Shown here: piece by piece, positions 6,506 to 13,823 of the stretch
Numbering within the stretch: the stretch's first letter is position 1
How the letters are laid out: each line of letters opens with the position of its first letter
Source of the DNA: Clostridia bacterium
GTDB taxonomy: Bacteria; Bacillota_A; Clostridia; Oscillospirales; CAG-272
DNA: 16,670 bases
Reading direction: 5' to 3'
NCBI GenBank assembly: GCA_017632155.1
Contig: JAGBRZ010000242.1
Coordinates: forward strand, 1 to 16,670
The notes under the pieces: generated by a model
The model's database searches: none
Seen by the model: only the letters and a program-made list of their open reading frames with translations
What the model was told of the DNA's origin: nothing
Made by a program: the position numbers and the translations under genes

Positions 6506-7018
6506 ATGGAAGAAGCGAAAGTCCAGGGCCAGGCCGCAGAAGAGGCGCAGGGCGTAAACTACGAAGCCGAGTACAAGAAGCTGCTCGGCGAGCATGACAA
6601 GCTGAAAGCGTCGTTTGACAGCACAGCATCCAGCGTTGCACGGCTGAAGAAGGAACTGGCCGAGCACTCAACGAAAGAAGAGAACGAACGCAGGGAGCGC
6701 GAAGCCGAAGCGCAGAAGCTGCAGGAAGAGCTGGAGATGCTGCGGGCGGAAAAACGCCGCGCGTCGTACACGAGCAAGCTGCAGTCCGCCGGTATTACAC
6801 CAGATACCGCGGAGCGTGTAGCGGGGACACTGCCGGAAGGAATCCCGGACACGTTTTTTACCGAATTGTCGCAGTTCATGGAGTCGGAGAAGTCACGGAT
6901 TAAAGCGGATCTATTGAAGACGCAGCCGCCACTTACTCCGGGGATAACTCCGACCGCGAGTATTCCCCAAAAAGACACCGAAGCGGCGAACTACCGCCGG
7001 TGGATGGGGCTGAAATAA
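6506..7018 (+). CDS. Capsid scaffolding protein, 170 aa
   Basis: Scaffolding proteins guide assembly of the capsid protein into a prohead and then leave. The evidence is position (just before the capsid gene), size and character. Residues 17-85 are a highly charged coiled coil (for example KEENERREREAEAQKLQEEL). They are followed by a globular segment containing SAGITPDTAERVAGTLPEG (94-112) and a short Pro/Thr linker (about 141-154). The protein ends in a basic RRWMGLK, a pattern typical of scaffold C-termini that touch the capsid protein. ATG 6506 follows AAGGAG (6495-6500) and is preferred over the in-frame upstream ATG 6419, which would add 29 residues encoded largely by the tandem repeat. 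No protease domain is present. Confidence 0.82.
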   Translation: MEEAKVQGQAAEEAQGVNYEAEYKKLLGEHDKLKASFDSTASSVARLKKELAEHSTKEENERREREAEAQKLQEELEMLRAEKRRASYTSKLQSAGITPDTAERVAGTLPEGIPDTFFTELSQFMESEKSRIKADLLKTQPPLTPGITPTASIPQKDTEAANYRRWMGLK

Positions 7019-7042
7019 TTCACAATCCAAAGGAGAATCAGC

Positions 7043-7963
7043 ATGGCAACAACTGTTGTAGCACCCGTGGGCAATTCTATTTCCCTTGCCCAGAAATACA
7101 CCCCCCTGCTGGACGAAGTCTACAAGGCCGCGTCCAGAACCGCCGTACTCGATGTTGACAGAGAGCGCATCGAGTGGGTGGGCGCCAACACCGCGAAGAT
7201 TTTCAAGATCAGCACCGTCAGTATGGCTGAATATGACCGCAACGCCGGTTTCGTTCCCGGTGATGCGAACGGTTCCTGGGAGACCATGGAGCTGGAAGTG
7301 GACCGTGGCCGTTCCTATCAGATCGACGCCATGGACAACGAAGAGACCCTCGGTATGATGGTCGGCAATACCCTCGGCGAAGTCGAGCGTGTGCAGATCG
7401 TGCCGGAGCTTGACGCATATCGTTTTGCGAAGATGGCGTCCGCAACCGGTATCACGACCGTGAACGGCACCGTGACCGACCAGACCGATGTCGCCGCACT
7501 TATCTTCGCTGCGGAAGCGACGATGGACGACGATGAAGTCCCGGATGAAGGCAGAATCCTGTTCGTCAATCCGACCGTGTATTCCGTCCTGAAAACCAAC
7601 ATCGAGCGCAGGATCGTGAACAGTGAGAACAACGTGGCGTACGAAGTGGAATACTTCGACAATATGCGCGTCATTAAGGTCCCCTCCGCCCGCTTCAATA
7701 CGGCCGTGACGCTCAACGAGCCCACCGCGCATGACGGCGCCGGCGGATTCACCGCCACCGGTTCCACGATCAACTTCATGATCGTTCATCCCTCTGCCGT
7801 TATGGGCGTTATCAAGCACAACCCGATCCGCATTTTCAGCCCGGAACAGAACATCGAGGCCGACGCGTACAGGATCAACGTCCGTTATTACGGTGACATC
7901 TTCGTGCTTGACAACAAGGTCAAGGGCATCTACGTCCATTGCCCGTCCGGTTCCAGCGCGTAA
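7043..7963 (+). CDS. Major capsid protein, HK97-fold type, 306 aa
   Basis: This is the shell subunit of the head, in the expected place between scaffold and connectors. The N-terminus contains SLAQKYTPLLDEVYKAASRT. The central part carries FVPGDANGSWETMELEVDRGRSY, the beta-rich segment seen in many Bacillota phage capsid proteins. The remainder, including ILFVNPTVYSVLKTNIERR and FSPEQNIEADAYRINVRYYGDIFVLDNK, matches the usual P- and A-domain layout. There is no long N-terminal delta domain, in keeping with the separate scaffold gene. ATG 7043 follows AAAGGAG. The gene ends in a double stop (TAATAA), and its codon use is notably clean with many NNC codons, as expected for a highly expressed protein. 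Confidence 0.88.
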   Translation: MATTVVAPVGNSISLAQKYTPLLDEVYKAASRTAVLDVDRERIEWVGANTAKIFKISTVSMAEYDRNAGFVPGDANGSWETMELEVDRGRSYQIDAMDNEETLGMMVGNTLGEVERVQIVPELDAYRFAKMASATGITTVNGTVTDQTDVAALIFAAEATMDDDEVPDEGRILFVNPTVYSVLKTNIERRIVNSENNVAYEVEYFDNMRVIKVPSARFNTAVTLNEPTAHDGAGGFTATGSTINFMIVHPSAVMGVIKHNPIRIFSPEQNIEADAYRINVRYYGDIFVLDNKVKGIYVHCPSGSSA

Positions 7964-7978
7964 TAAAGGAGGCCGGGC

Positions 7979-8302
7979 ATGACAGATACGGATAAACTCA
8001 ACCGCGTAAAAAACCTGCTTGACCCGGACGACCCAAACGTTACGGACTCCGCTGTAACTGGCTACCTTGCCGAAGCCGCTGACGCGATCATGGACCAGCT
8101 TTACCCGTTCGGTGCGCCCGAAGGGGCAGGACTTCCCGAACGGTACGAACCGGCACAGTGTACGCTTGCGGCGCGCTATTTTGTGCGCCGCGGCGGACTG
8201 GGCCAGACAGAACACGTTGAGGACGGCGTACGCCGGGCGTGGTATTCATCTGACGACCGGGACGTGCTCGCGCGGATTGTGCCGAAAGCGAGGGTTGTCT
8301 GA
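7979..8302 (+). CDS. Head-tail connector (adaptor), SPP1 gp15 / HK97 gp6-like, 107 aa
   Basis: Adaptor proteins form the ring that docks under the portal once the head is full. This small, mostly helical protein starts with helix LNRVKNLLDP, followed by SAVTGYLAEAADAIMDQLYPF and TLAARYFVRRGG, the layout common to gp6/gp15-type connectors. It is the first gene after the capsid protein, which is the standard position. AAAGGAGG (7965-7972) precedes ATG 7979. Its stop TGA shares one base with the next ATG (TGATG at 8300-8304), so translation is coupled. Confidence 0.75.
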   Translation: MTDTDKLNRVKNLLDPDDPNVTDSAVTGYLAEAADAIMDQLYPFGAPEGAGLPERYEPAQCTLAARYFVRRGGLGQTEHVEDGVRRAWYSSDDRDVLARIVPKARVV

Positions 8303-8748
8303 TGCAGTCTTTATGTTCGAACCGCAGCCGCGTGTACTACGCGCTTTACGAAGGCAAGACAGACAGGACTATTGAAGGACTGAAAACAGGCGGAAAAAAC
8401 AAGGTATACGGCGACGCGATCCCACTCAATATCTATGTCAGCCCGAACCGCGGCTCCGCTGAAGTTCAGCAGTTCGGAATAAACGACGACTATACAAACG
8501 TGATGGTCACGGCACGGACGGATCTTCCGATTGACACGGACAGCGTTCTGTGGATTGGTTTCGGAGTACTGCCCGAGTACGATCCGGGCGCAGAATACGC
8601 GGAGGGCGACACGCTGCTGAAAGACGGGAAGATTGTGCGGTACAAAAGCGGTGAATTCCCCGCCGTTCCCCACAACTACACCGTGCAGAAAGTCGCCCCG
8701 TGGAAAAACTCGACCGTGTATGCCATCCGTGAGGTTAAAGCGTCATGA
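8302..8748 (+). CDS. Probable head-closure (stopper) protein, SPP1 gp16-like, 148 aa
   Basis: Stopper proteins attach beneath the adaptor ring and hold DNA in the filled head. I assign this role by position (second gene after the capsid protein) and by its beta-rich sequence. It has basic N-terminal NRSRVYYALYEGKTDR, a central strand region with NIYVSPNRGSAEVQQFG and VLWIGFGVLPEYDP, and a C-terminal TVQKVAPWKNSTVYAIREV. The WIGFG...GD..LKDGK pattern resembles stopper-type proteins of Bacillota phages. GAGGG (8290-8294) is its ribosome binding site. It overlaps its neighbours on both sides (1 nt and 4 nt). Confidence 0.65.
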   Translation: MQSLCSNRSRVYYALYEGKTDRTIEGLKTGGKNKVYGDAIPLNIYVSPNRGSAEVQQFGINDDYTNVMVTARTDLPIDTDSVLWIGFGVLPEYDPGAEYAEGDTLLKDGKIVRYKSGEFPAVPHNYTVQKVAPWKNSTVYAIREVKAS

Positions 8749-9203
8749 AGTCCCGGCACATACTTTCAAAGCGTTCAATAGACCGGCTTATCCGTCAAAC
8801 CGTACCGAAGTGGCAGCGCAAAACGGAAGCGGGCATCATGGCGATCCTTGCAGAAGTGGCGCAGGCAGGCGTTGTCGAAGCCGCGAAATATTTCGGGTAC
8901 TGGAGCTGCTATAAAGAGGCGTATCCGGACGGAACGGGTTTTTACGTCAACGCCGAAGGGAGTCACGTCTGCTTCGTGGAATTCGGTACCGGCGTATACA
9001 CGGACGCTGACCATGAATACGCGAGCAAGGTGAACATAGGGGTTTACCCCGGGTCCTGGTCCGAGAAACACGCGCAGACGTGGCAGGCATGGCTTGCTGC
9101 AGGAAAGGACCCGTACGCATACCCGTACAACCACCGGCCAAAGTACGGGATGATGCACGCCATGCACGCCATGCGGCGGAAACTGGAGGAATACACGCGA
9201 TGA
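8745..9203 (+). CDS. HK97 gp10-like head-tail joining protein, 152 aa
   Basis: HK97-gp10-type proteins take part in joining the completed head to the tail. The hallmark is the FVEFGTGV segment at residues 77-84, preceded by an N-terminal helix (AILAEVAQAGVVEAAKYFGY) and followed by a loop containing the HRPKYGMMHAMHAMRR segment near the C-terminus, as in many family members. The ATG overlaps the upstream stop by four bases (ATGA), with GAGG at 8731-8734. The downstream ATG is nested in its stop codon region as well, so this is part of a tightly coupled joining module. Confidence 0.78.
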   Translation: MKSRHILSKRSIDRLIRQTVPKWQRKTEAGIMAILAEVAQAGVVEAAKYFGYWSCYKEAYPDGTGFYVNAEGSHVCFVEFGTGVYTDADHEYASKVNIGVYPGSWSEKHAQTWQAWLAAGKDPYAYPYNHRPKYGMMHAMHAMRRKLEEYTR

Positions 9204-9595
9204 TCAGTTTCTATGACATTTATGACAGAATCGAACGGGAACTGAACCGCGAATCCAGACCCATGAACTGCACGTCCTATTACGAGCCGGTCCCTTCGGA
9301 GTTCCCGACCGTCATGGTATCTGAGATGGAACACCACCAGGCGAAGGGTGCCATTGACCTTGCATTCACAGACGATCAGCTCGAACGCTACATCGAGGTG
9401 CAGGTCGTTTCGAACAAATGGGACGGTGCCCCGGAAGAGGCCAGGTCGATCATGGCCGAGGTCGAAGCAGTCATGAAGAGGCTGTATTTCATTGAGACAT
9501 TCTGCGGGGAGATAGAAAACATCGACCCCGCAGTAACACGGATGTCCGCGCGTTTCCACCGTGTATTCGGAGGGCTGGACACCCTGCCAACATAA
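9200..9595 (+). CDS. Tail completion / tail terminator protein, SPP1 gp17-like, 131 aa
   Basis: This position, directly after an HK97 gp10-like gene and before the tail tube gene, is where tail-to-head joining (terminator) proteins lie. The sequence begins with helix ISFYDIYDRIERELN, then a strand-rich section (SEFPTVMVSEMEHHQ, YIEVQVVSNKWDG) and a helix ARSIMAEVEAVMKRLYF, a mixed alpha/beta pattern fitting the family. I chose ATG 9200, with CTGGAGGA upstream and a 4-nt overlap with the preceding gene, over an upstream in-frame start at 9080 that would overlap that gene by more than 120 bases. Confidence 0.7.
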   Translation: MISFYDIYDRIERELNRESRPMNCTSYYEPVPSEFPTVMVSEMEHHQAKGAIDLAFTDDQLERYIEVQVVSNKWDGAPEEARSIMAEVEAVMKRLYFIETFCGEIENIDPAVTRMSARFHRVFGGLDTLPT

Positions 9596-9606
9596 GGAGA
9601 TAAGAT

Positions 9607-10080
9607 ATGGCAAAAGAAATTTCAACTGCCGGAATTCAGGTGTACTACGCGACGGAATCCACCGCGGGTACCCGTCCCACATCCGGTTATACGAATCTTG
9701 CCCACGTCAAGGAGATCCCGGAGTTTGACCCCGGCGCAAACGGCCTGCAGGTAACGGACCTGTCGGACCTTGTATGGCACCGCTACATCCCGGGCCTGAA
9801 AGACGCCGGAGACGACTTCGCGTTCACGATCAATGCCGTTGAAGAGACCATCACCGCGTGGGATGCGCTTGTCGCTACGGCGAAGACGGCGTACGAGGCC
9901 GGCAAGCGGACGTGGTTTGCGTTCGTGGTCCCGAACTGGACGAAGGCGTTTTACATTGCGGGACTTCCGCAGAGTGCAGGTTTCGCGGGCGCGTCCGTAG
10001 ATGAAGTGTTTGACGGGACCCTGCACATCACCCCGTGCGATGTCGCCGGATGGCAGGCCGCACCCACTTTGTCCGCATAA
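9607..10080 (+). CDS. Major tail tube protein, 157 aa
   Basis: This protein forms the hexameric rings of the tail tube. It has the expected size and place between the terminator and the tail assembly chaperones. The sequence starts with ISTAGIQVYYATESTAGTRP, followed by an expected strand-loop layout with HVKEIPEFDPGANGLQVTDL and a single long helix (ITAWDALVATAKTAYEAGKR), then strands WFAFVVPNW and the closing FDGTLHITPCD, typical of compact tail tube folds. There is no C-terminal Ig-like extension. It has a strong AAGGAGA site (9594-9600), in keeping with high expression. Confidence 0.83.
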   Translation: MAKEISTAGIQVYYATESTAGTRPTSGYTNLAHVKEIPEFDPGANGLQVTDLSDLVWHRYIPGLKDAGDDFAFTINAVEETITAWDALVATAKTAYEAGKRTWFAFVVPNWTKAFYIAGLPQSAGFAGASVDEVFDGTLHITPCDVAGWQAAPTLSA

Positions 10081-10110
10081 GCTGAAATTTACAAGGAGGA
10101 ATGTAAAAAA

Positions 10111-10461
10111 ATGGCGAAAAAGGATAAGCATTACGAGCCCATTGTTCTTGAAGATGGGAACGGTGGAGAAATCGTGCTGGAATTCAACCGTGCCGTTGTG
10201 AAGATGATGGAACGAGACGGGATGCCCTCAACTGCGATCGGTGATCTGCTGCGTGAAGAGACCTTTACCACGCTTGACAGGATGGTGTACTACGCCATGC
10301 TGATGCACAAGCCCGACGCAACGAAGGAAGAAGCAGAGCTGCTGACCGGGGAGATCGGTTACCAGCCTGACTTCACGACAGACCTTCTCGGCCTGTATGT
10401 GCAGACTGCAACGGCAATGCAGACCGGCGCAAAAAACCCACGGTGGGCGATCAGGAAATAA
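10111..10461 (+). CDS. Tail assembly chaperone, gpG analogue, 116 aa
   Basis: It lies between the tail tube and tape measure genes, the fixed position of lambda gpG-type chaperones, which coat the tape measure during tail assembly. The protein has an acidic strand pair at the N-terminus (HYEPIVLEDGNGGEIVLEFN), then helices (AVVKMMERDG, TTLDRMVYYAMLMHK, DLLGLYVQTATAMQTG). A strong AAGGAGGA site lies at 10093-10100. Near its end it runs through A AAA AAC in the correct frame, so a fraction of ribosomes should slip back and make a longer gpGT-like product. Without slipping, translation ends seven codons later. Confidence 0.85.
   Translation: MAKKDKHYEPIVLEDGNGGEIVLEFNRAVVKMMERDGMPSTAIGDLLREETFTTLDRMVYYAMLMHKPDATKEEAELLTGEIGYQPDFTTDLLGLYVQTATAMQTGAKNPRWAIRK
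10431..10437 (+). promoter_or_regulatory. -1 ribosomal frameshift site A AAA AAC
   Basis: The heptamer A AAA AAC is read in the zero frame of the gpG analogue as gcA AAA AAC, the classic X XXY YYZ geometry. Slipping back by one joins the first 109 codons to the frame ending at 10856, giving a product of about 248 aa. The downstream frame has no ribosome binding site of its own. A small hairpin ATCAG/CTGAT (10450-10466), which holds the zero-frame stop in its loop, starts 12 bases after the heptamer and could stimulate slipping, but it is short. Confidence 0.88.
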
Positions 10462-10856
10462 CTGATGCGCCCGACGAAAAGCTGACCTACGGCGCCATTT
10501 TTGACAGGGAGTTTCCGTATCTTCTCGCATTGGGCATGACGTATCAGCAGTATTGGTATGAATCCCCTGATATAGCCGGGTACTATATCGAAGCACACCG
10601 GATAAAAGCGGAAGAGCAGAACACGATGCTGTGGCTGCAAGGGAATTACACTTTTGCGGCCATCAGCACAGCCCTGTCAAACCTCCACTTTGACGGAAAA
10701 CAGCACAAAGTGAACACGTTCATGAAGGAGCCGTACGGAATCTTCACGAAGAAAGAAGACCGCACGGCGAAAGAAGAACGCAAGATCATTGATGCGCTGA
10801 ACCGGTTTGAAAAACAATGGAAATCCGAGGGGGCGACCGATGGCAAGAACTCTTGA
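10443..10856 (+). CDS. Tail assembly chaperone frameshift extension, gpT analogue
   Basis: This frame supplies the C-terminal domain of the gpGT-like chaperone, which binds the tape measure and recruits tail tube subunits. It is entered by -1 frameshifting at 10431-10437; the nominal GTG 10443 has no ribosome binding site. The domain contains GAIFDREFPYLLALGMTYQQYW and YYIEAHRIKAEEQNTMLWLQG, the helical pattern (Tyr/Trp-rich helix, then a charged helix leading to a LWLQG-like turn) that I associate with T-type extensions in Bacillota siphophages. It ends with a basic, Lys-rich helix (TAKEERKIIDALNRFEKQW). Its last 17 bases overlap the tape measure gene. Confidence 0.8.
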   Translation: MGDQEITDAPDEKLTYGAIFDREFPYLLALGMTYQQYWYESPDIAGYYIEAHRIKAEEQNTMLWLQGNYTFAAISTALSNLHFDGKQHKVNTFMKEPYGIFTKKEDRTAKEERKIIDALNRFEKQWKSEGATDGKNS

Positions 10857-13392
10857 TAAGCTGACAGTAGAAGTGGCGTACAATGCGGCACAGGCTACTC
10901 AAGGCATTTTAGACCTGACCAACGCCCTGCGGGGTTTGGGGGCATCAGTATCCGGCGCAGCTGCCGGAATGTCGGCAATTTCAAGCGCCGTCCGGACGAT
11001 TGCGGACATCGGACCGGTTAGCGAGCTTATTTCGCAGGAAGCGCTTGACCAGTTCCGTCAGTTCGCGGAAATAGTGAATTCACTCGATCAGGGGAAACTG
11101 GATTCGCTTACTGACGTGCTTGACGGTGCAGCAGGTGTCGGCACAGTAAACAATATTCAGGGGCTTACGGAGTCTATCGAAGGGCTTTCAAACAGGACCA
11201 ACGAGACAGCAAGCCGGTTCAGCCGGTTCACGGCTGAATCCCGGAATGCCGAGACTCAGACAAAAAAAACATCGAAAGCTGTAAAAAAGCAGGGCGGCAT
11301 CTTAACAAAGCTGTGGACGTCGATGAAGCGCATCACATGGTACCGTTTGGTACGTGGCGCGTTCCAGGCACTGACAAAGGGCATTGAAGAAGGCATCACA
11401 CGCCTGTATAAATGGTCGGAGATTTACAACACAAAGTTCGTCCCGGCCATGGACACGTTCAAGACGGAGATGGTGTATCTGTCGAACGGGTTTGCGTCCA
11501 TGTTTGCGCCTCTGATCGAGACAGTCATGCCGGCGTTTGAGCATTTCGTTGACACTCTTGTTGAACGGTCCAACGTCATTCAGGAACACCTTGCGGCGAT
11601 CTTCAACACCGGCGAGTGGTACAAGGCTGTCAAGGTCGCAAAGAAGTACAACGAGGAAGTCGGCAAACTGAAACAGCAGCTTGCCGGGTTTGATGAGCTG
11701 AACGTACTGACATCCGATTCCGGGGCAGACGAAGAAGACGTCAGCGGGATGTTCCAGCTCATGAAGGTGTCGAGCGCTGTTGCGGAGAGCAAGATTGTTC
11801 TTGCATTAAAGAACCTTGGCCGGAGCTTCACGGATCTTTGGGAAAAGAACCTGAAGCCCATTTACGAGCAGCATATCAAGCCGTTGTTCGACCACCTTCT
11901 CAGCGAAACGCTGCCGAACGCGATCAACCTTGTCGCTGCGGCTGTTGACGGGCTTGGCGCTGTGATAGACCTTATTTCACCGCAGATTGACGGTCTTTTC
12001 GCAGGGATCAGTTTTGCATTACGCGGGATTGACGACCTGCTTGTCGGCCTGACACAGCTGATTGACGGCTCCGTCAGTTTTGAAAACGCGTCTTCGAACG
12101 TGGCGAAGGGCATCTACAAGATCATTGTTGGCCTTATTCAGGGCATCATGAACGCGGTTCTTGCCCTTGAGATGATGCTTGCCGGGTTCCTTGAAAAGGT
12201 AGCCCCCGATATGTTCCGGGGCATGACCGACGAAGTACGGCATTCCACGGAAGTCATAAACAAAAACTTCGCCGCGTGGGAAAAAGAGATTGAAGCACTT
12301 GACGGCGCGGTAAGTGGTTCTGTAATTGCAGAAGGCTTTGCAAAGCATATCGGTACGTTGGCAAGGGATGCTGACGCCGCAATGAATGACGTTCATACGC
12401 TGAGTTGGGACAAGATTTTCGACAGCAGCGCGGCGGGAAGGTCTCTGAAAGGCGCAATCGACAGCGCCATGCAGTATGTTGAGGACAACGATGCTACGCG
12501 CGGTGCGCTTATGTCGTTCCTGCTTGACGCTGATGGATGGAAACCGGTATCCGGTGCAGAAAAGGACGAGCTTGAAAGAAAGCTCGCAACGGCGCTTTTC
12601 GAAGCAACGGATATGGATTATACGCGTGCGATGATCAGCGCCAACCAGATGATCAGCGCCCTGAACGAGGCATTCAGATACAGTTTCGGTGGGGTCTCAA
12701 TGAGTGCCCTGCGCGATGAGTACATTTCCTCGATGGAGCCTGCAATTACAGAGGCCATTGACGTAATCGGTGAATGGACTGGTGAAAAATGGTCCGGACT
12801 CGGTGCCGCGTCCTTCCAGCGCTTCGCTGACTCGCTTTTACTTGAAAGCATGGAAAAGAAAAAGGAGGTTTCGGACAACGCGGAATGGCCGTTCGAAACA
12901 TATTTCCTTCCAGGCCCCGATACGAACAAAGCGATTGAAGAGTTTGGAAAGAGCACGGAGGCACTTTTCTACAGGACAGGCGAGGAATCCGGAAAGTCCT
13001 TCGGTACCGGATTCAGCAACGCATTTTCAGACTATTTCGAAAACGCAGGGGGCAGCAAGCCTGCTTCCGATATGTCAAAAAGCCGGTTCAACATCAATAT
13101 GAGCGAGTATGCTTCCGGCGGTTTCCCGTCACAGGGGAGCCTGTTCGTAGCCGGTGAGGTTGCGGGACAGACGGAGCTGATCGGGAACATCAACGGAAGG
13201 ACGGGTGTTGTCGGCGGGGACGAAATCACCGGCATTGCAGACGCGGTATACAGCACCGGAAACGCAGAAGCCGCGATTCTTGCACAGATTCTTGCGGCGA
13301 TCAATGCGAAGAACCTGACCATTGCACCGTCAGCGGCTCTTGGGAGGGCGGTAGCGCAGTCACAGCGGATGTACGCTGGAGTAACGGGGTGA
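10840..13392 (+). CDS. Tail tape measure protein, 850 aa
   Basis: The tape measure sets tail length and later helps DNA enter the cell. This is the longest tail gene and directly follows the frameshifting chaperones. The sequence has Ala/Ser/Gly-rich helices at the N-terminus (ATQGILDLTNALRGLG), a basic segment (KTSKAVKKQGG) and two hydrophobic stretches around residues 360-405 and 421-450 (for example AKGIYKIIVGLIQGIMNAVL) that could contact membrane. The C-terminus is conserved: EYASGGFPSQGSLFVAGEVA and GNINGRTGVVGGDEITGIAD. I chose ATG 10840, preceded by GAGGGGG, over a TTG at 10807. The usual ratio of about 0.15 nm per residue predicts a tail near 125-130 nm, which is inference. It is moderately short for a siphovirus. 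Confidence 0.9.
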   Translation: MARTLDKLTVEVAYNAAQATQGILDLTNALRGLGASVSGAAAGMSAISSAVRTIADIGPVSELISQEALDQFRQFAEIVNSLDQGKLDSLTDVLDGAAGVGTVNNIQGLTESIEGLSNRTNETASRFSRFTAESRNAETQTKKTSKAVKKQGGILTKLWTSMKRITWYRLVRGAFQALTKGIEEGITRLYKWSEIYNTKFVPAMDTFKTEMVYLSNGFASMFAPLIETVMPAFEHFVDTLVERSNVIQEHLAAIFNTGEWYKAVKVAKKYNEEVGKLKQQLAGFDELNVLTSDSGADEEDVSGMFQLMKVSSAVAESKIVLALKNLGRSFTDLWEKNLKPIYEQHIKPLFDHLLSETLPNAINLVAAAVDGLGAVIDLISPQIDGLFAGISFALRGIDDLLVGLTQLIDGSVSFENASSNVAKGIYKIIVGLIQGIMNAVLALEMMLAGFLEKVAPDMFRGMTDEVRHSTEVINKNFAAWEKEIEALDGAVSGSVIAEGFAKHIGTLARDADAAMNDVHTLSWDKIFDSSAAGRSLKGAIDSAMQYVEDNDATRGALMSFLLDADGWKPVSGAEKDELERKLATALFEATDMDYTRAMISANQMISALNEAFRYSFGGVSMSALRDEYISSMEPAITEAIDVIGEWTGEKWSGLGAASFQRFADSLLLESMEKKKEVSDNAEWPFETYFLPGPDTNKAIEEFGKSTEALFYRTGEESGKSFGTGFSNAFSDYFENAGGSKPASDMSKSRFNINMSEYASGGFPSQGSLFVAGEVAGQTELIGNINGRTGVVGGDEITGIADAVYSTGNAEAAILAQILAAINAKNLTIAPSAALGRAVAQSQRMYAGVTG

Positions 13393-13396
13393 TGAT

Positions 13397-13813
13397 ATGG
13401 CATTCGGCGGTTATTTAATCCGGCTTGGCGGACCAGACGGGCTTGACCTTCCGATCCAGTGCATGAAGTACGAGACGTATAAGGTTACCAGAAACCAGGT
13501 AGATCTTGACTCCACGCGCGATTCCGGAACGGGTATGCTTCATAGAAAGTTCCTTAAATTCTGTGCGAAGATCGAGTTCAATGTGCCGTACATGACCGGC
13601 GAACAGCACGAACGCATGATGAACCTGATACAGCAGTTCATTGTGGATCAGAACCGGCACGACATTACAATCGAGTACTGGGACCCGGAATATTCCGTGT
13701 ACAGGACGGCGTTCTGCTATATGCCGGACATCAACTGGACGATACGGAACGTGGATCAGAAGGTGCACAGGCTGAATTACGGCGAGACGCGCATGGCGTT
13801 TATTGAATACTAA
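13397..13813 (+). CDS. Tail protein in the Dit position, 138 aa
   Basis: It follows the tape measure and precedes the large tail-tip gene, where distal tail proteins usually lie, but it is much shorter than typical Dit proteins (about 250 aa). The fold appears beta-rich, with YLIRLGGPDGLDLPIQCMKY at the start, a helix (GEQHERMMNLIQQFIVDQN) and strands (DITIEYWDPEYSVYRTAFCY, INWTIRNVDQKVHRLNYGE). This could be the N-terminal tube-ring part of a Dit protein without the galectin-like domain, or another small tip component. The start has a good GGGGTGAT site and lies four bases after the previous stop. Confidence 0.65.
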   Translation: MAFGGYLIRLGGPDGLDLPIQCMKYETYKVTRNQVDLDSTRDSGTGMLHRKFLKFCAKIEFNVPYMTGEQHERMMNLIQQFIVDQNRHDITIEYWDPEYSVYRTAFCYMPDINWTIRNVDQKVHRLNYGETRMAFIEY

Positions 13814-13823
13814 GGGGTGCGGG

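Noticed and set aside
6911..8215. 434-aa open frame on the minus strand opposite the capsid and connector genes
   Set aside because: It lies fully antisense to the well-supported major capsid gene, has a His/Val/Arg-rich composition typical of shadow frames and no ribosome binding site.
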